A DNA stretch of 64,000 nucleotides, taken from the NCBI GenBank assembly GCA_050251775.1, contig JBFWMD010000010.1, forward strand, positions 4,781 through 68,780. The letters are read 5' to 3'. The notes beneath the pieces were generated by a model. It ran no database searches, was not told the origin of the DNA, and saw only the letters and a list, made by a program, of their open reading frames with translations. Below are positions 61,830 through 64,000 of this stretch, in pieces. Source of the DNA: Paucidesulfovibrio sp050251775. GTDB lineage: Bacteria > Desulfobacterota > Desulfovibrionia > Desulfovibrionales > Desulfovibrionaceae. The stretch's first letter is position 1. The number at the start of each line of letters is the position of its first letter. A program made the position numbers and the translations under genes.

Positions 61830-62240
61830 ATGTCGCATATTCAACTAATGCTTCAGCGCTACAACGAATTTGGTGCGCCTTCCCATGATAGGACGGAAAG
61901 TGGAGCAGAAGATGAGCGGGCTTCAGACCCAGACAAAGGCGGACAAGATCGTGTGGATTTTGAGAAAGCGCTGATGGAAAGGGTTTTGATGCGGCTTGAC
62001 TCCATTGAAGATGAAATCAGAGCGATGCGCAGTGAGCGTGAAGAGACGCTCTCCGATTTCTCAAGACATTTGCGTAGACTCCAGGCTTTGGAGGCTTCGA
62101 GCAGTGGGGAATATTGGGGAGCATACCCTGGTCCGGTCGCCGCTGAAGGTCCCACCTACCGGACTCAATTGACTCCGCCCAAGACGTTTCTCAGTGTGCG
62201 CCGGGAAGACTGGCGCGATGAACATACCTACCGTCGATAG
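61830..62240 (+). CDS. Hypothetical protein
   Basis: A 136-residue hydrophilic protein, start at the ATG at 61830 with GGAG 9 nt upstream. The middle (about 40-85, acidic and Lys/Arg/Glu-rich, ending LDSIEDEIRAMRSEREETL) is predicted coiled coil. The end is Pro/Tyr-rich (YWGAYPGPV, TYRTQLTPP). No membrane segment and no family recognised. It opens the AT-richer group on the plus strand. Confidence 0.6.
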   Translation: MSHIQLMLQRYNEFGAPSHDRTESGAEDERASDPDKGGQDRVDFEKALMERVLMRLDSIEDEIRAMRSEREETLSDFSRHLRRLQALEASSSGEYWGAYPGPVAAEGPTYRTQLTPPKTFLSVRREDWRDEHTYRR

Positions 62241-62263
62241 TCTTTAGGGTCGGTCGCAATGGT

Positions 62264-62515
62264 TTGGAAAGGAGCGTGGTGGAGGCTTCCTTTGGTTGCG
62301 TCCTTTCTGACCGTATGCTCGAAAATTACCGCGTGGTTCAGAGAGCTTCGCTTTTGGGGGCGTTGCGCTGGTCGTTGCTGCAAACGCCCGCTGACCCAGA
62401 TGCGTTCCTTTTTGTCGCGATTGCGCGTGGGGATGACGCATCCTCCTTTCATGCTCTGCCTCTGGGAGCCATCCCTGCTCATGACCTTGCTGGGAGGGCA
62501 TGCGTCTTCTCGTGA
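62264..62515 (+). CDS. Short unrecognised open frame preceding the membrane protein
   Basis: In this frame the segment reads like protein (YRVVQRASLLGALRWSLL, DAFLFVAIARGDDASSFHAL) and ends at a TGA at 62515. The start is doubtful: TTG 62264 or GTG 62276/62279 close behind AAAGGAG. The overlapping frame from 62259 is Arg/Trp/Cys-rich and looks less like protein. Either this is a short gene overlapping the next, or a frameshift separates it from the next. Confidence 0.4.
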   Translation: MERSVVEASFGCVLSDRMLENYRVVQRASLLGALRWSLLQTPADPDAFLFVAIARGDDASSFHALPLGAIPAHDLAGRACVFS

Positions 62516-63572
62516 GCTGCCCCCTGGGTATCAACATCAGGATGAAGATTCGGGCAGAGTCGCTCCGGGCTCCGCTGGGGCCTCCCATTCCTACGAACTT
62601 TCAAATCCCGCTCAGCTGCTCCAGCCGACCCCGCGTCCTCAATATCATTTCTACCTCTGGCCGAACAGCTTGCGGCTCTGGAACTATGCCTATACGTTTC
62701 TGTTTGTATTGATCCTTTCCTTGGGTGCGTGGCAAGGAGCCGTTCCCACGCTGTTCCCCCTGCTGGTCGCATTATGGATGCTGCTGATCGCACCGTGGGC
62801 GGTGTTTGATTTTTGCCGGCAGCCCGTACTCGGGCAAATCTGGAGCCAATGGCCCTATGGGCCTATGAAGAGCTGGCTGGGAACCATCCCCGCATACGGT
62901 CTTTTGAGTCGGCATCAAATTTTGAAGAACAAGTTTGGCCTGCGCGAACTGTTCGGCAAGTACGCTCCTCCTTGTCCGATTTCGGCGCGGCAATCCTGGT
63001 TCATGCCGAATCATAGCCCGGAAGAGGCCATGCTTCGGGTTGCTCTGATAGATATGTTTCCGATGGAGACTCCGTGCGATGGGAATATTCATCACACGGC
63101 TTTTAAATGGCTTGGACTTTGGCTGTACCCTGTCTGGAGCGGATTTGTCGCGCTCCTCTTTTTTTTGGTTTTTTGTATATGTGAGGCTATATGCGATGGG
63201 GACCCGTTAGCCGGAGTGGCTGAAAGCAATATACGACAGTCTTTTTTTTCGAATTTTATCCATCTAAAGCTTCAATTGGCAGCTGTCCCGCAACAAGTTC
63301 AAACAAATCCAAAACTTTTTCTTTTACTGGCAATCCTGCTTTGGGTCGGTTTTGCTTGCGCCATGACATTGCGGCAGTACTATGTCGTCAATGAATGGTT
63401 GTGTTTGAAACCTTCCACATGGGGGTATCTGCCGCCAAGTGTCCGATCGCTGCTGTCTGGACCCGTATCGCAGGTGAAGACATCTAATTTCCCGGTGTAT
63501 TACAAGGTGATGACTTTGCTTTTCGCCATCGGCTCGGGGCTTCTCCTGGTGGCGGTGGATGTGTTGTATTGA
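62481..63572 (+). CDS. Multi-spanning membrane protein of unknown function
   Basis: A protein of 363 residues from the ATG at 62481; an ATG at 62259 in the same frame would give 437. After a polar, Pro/Gly/His-rich start (1-65) there are about five membrane segments: two near LWNYAYTFLFVLILSLG and LFPLLVALWMLLIAPW, one near WSGFVALLFFLVFCIC, one near LFLLLAILLWVGFACAM and a last one at the C terminus (MTLLFAIGSGLLLVAVDVL). A roughly 120-residue soluble loop lies between TM2 and TM3 with conserved-looking WSQWPYGPMKSWLG and RHQILKNKFGLRELFG. I recognise no family. Confidence 0.65.
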   Translation: MTLLGGHASSRELPPGYQHQDEDSGRVAPGSAGASHSYELSNPAQLLQPTPRPQYHFYLWPNSLRLWNYAYTFLFVLILSLGAWQGAVPTLFPLLVALWMLLIAPWAVFDFCRQPVLGQIWSQWPYGPMKSWLGTIPAYGLLSRHQILKNKFGLRELFGKYAPPCPISARQSWFMPNHSPEEAMLRVALIDMFPMETPCDGNIHHTAFKWLGLWLYPVWSGFVALLFFLVFCICEAICDGDPLAGVAESNIRQSFFSNFIHLKLQLAAVPQQVQTNPKLFLLLAILLWVGFACAMTLRQYYVVNEWLCLKPSTWGYLPPSVRSLLSGPVSQVKTSNFPVYYKVMTLLFAIGSGLLLVAVDVLY

Positions 63573-63644
63573 AATTTTGTGCGGCTGCCATCAGAGAGAC
63601 AATGGATGATCTCGGACAGCGAACCTTAGCCATTGGCAACGATT

Positions 63645-64000
63645 ATGGACAACACCCGGAATTTCGCGCTGCTCTGTGTCCTGGATACATTGGAACGGAT
63701 TGATATATTCCTTCACGAAGTCCGCAACATCCAAATCAACATCATTCACAGCCTGCGTTCTCCCATCCTTTTGCGTTCTCTTCGCCTGGAAGAGGCGCTG
63801 CTCTGGGGACAGGAAGGGGACGAAATATTGGATAAGTTCATGAAAAATGAACTTTCAGCTTCAAGTGCGGCCCGCAATAGCGGCATTGATTACCCCCGAC
63901 CGCTCAAGGCGGTGTCGGAATTAGTGGGCAGAGTCCGCGATGGAATTCCTCTGAGAAGGGAAGCTAAAGCCATTCGCAAGATGTATGCGGAGTTTTTCAA
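63645..64000 (+). CDS. Partial hypothetical protein running off the window
   Basis: From the ATG at 63645 an open frame continues past the window end (118 codons seen). It begins MDNTRNFALLCVLDTLERID, then is helical and charged (RLEEALLWGQEGDEILDKF, ELVGRVRDGIPLRREAKAI). Start and family are uncertain; a TTG four codons earlier is in frame. It lies 72 bp after the membrane-protein gene, in the same direction, so may be in one transcript with it. Confidence 0.5.
   Translation, partial: MDNTRNFALLCVLDTLERIDIFLHEVRNIQINIIHSLRSPILLRSLRLEEALLWGQEGDEILDKFMKNELSASSAARNSGIDYPRPLKAVSELVGRVRDGIPLRREAKAIRKMYAEFF

Overview
The window reads as a chromosome segment of a high-GC sulfate-reducing bacterium of the Desulfovibrionaceae (Desulfobacterota). 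The reasons are a periplasmic tetraheme cytochrome c3 at the left edge, CbiG/CobJ of the anaerobic (early-cobalt) cobalamin route, the block yceD-rpmF-plsX-fabH-fabG-acpP-fabF-glyA-(dCMP deaminase)-ribD, an ftsI product ending in a PASTA domain, and many multi-PAS sensor kinases. I cannot assign genus or species from sequence alone.

Layout. 0-2.4 kb: cytochrome c3 and overlapping cobalamin genes cobJ/cbiG. 2.9-12.3 kb: a minus-strand block for fatty-acid/phospholipid synthesis, L32, serine hydroxymethyltransferase, dCMP deaminase and RibD, interrupted by a YefM-YoeB toxin-antitoxin pair with its own promoter and operator; L28 is divergent. 12.4-18.1 kb: two hybrid histidine kinases on either side of a small Cys-rich protein. 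18.2-21.8 kb: gltX, an Nfu-type Fe-S protein, a dihydrouridine synthase and a CI-like repressor with a probable autoregulatory operator. 22.4-24.6 kb: an orphan four-PAS kinase. 24.6-29.7 kb: a complete Zra-like envelope-stress unit (ZraP-like protein, DUF4405 membrane protein, sensor kinase, sigma-54 activator) with a sigma-54 promoter and a cluster of GTGCA motifs upstream. 29.8-48.5 kb: a radical SAM protein and the full dcw cluster, transcribed mraZ-rsmH-ftsL-ftsI-murE-murF-mraY-murD-ftsW-murG-murC-murB-ftsQ-ftsA-ftsZ and bound together by seven ATGA overlaps. 48.8-61 kb: pyruvate kinase, a divergent HD-GYP-like protein, DUF3108 protein, RlmD, a 238-bp palindromic element with terminal inverted repeats, UspA, a YfbR-like HD protein, an ion channel with a large extracytoplasmic insert, a GNAT enzyme, a two-domain methyltransferase gene broken by two compensating frameshifts, and a cupin. 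61.1-64 kb: an AT-richer stretch of unrecognised genes that runs off the window.

The parts most likely to repay attention are the Zra-like unit (promoter architecture, a kinase sensor loop that resembles the ZraP termini, and a DUF4405 protein with four helical repeats), the palindromic element at 54.1-54.3 kb, and the unrecognised region at the right end. All functional statements rest on reading motifs by eye; no database search was run.
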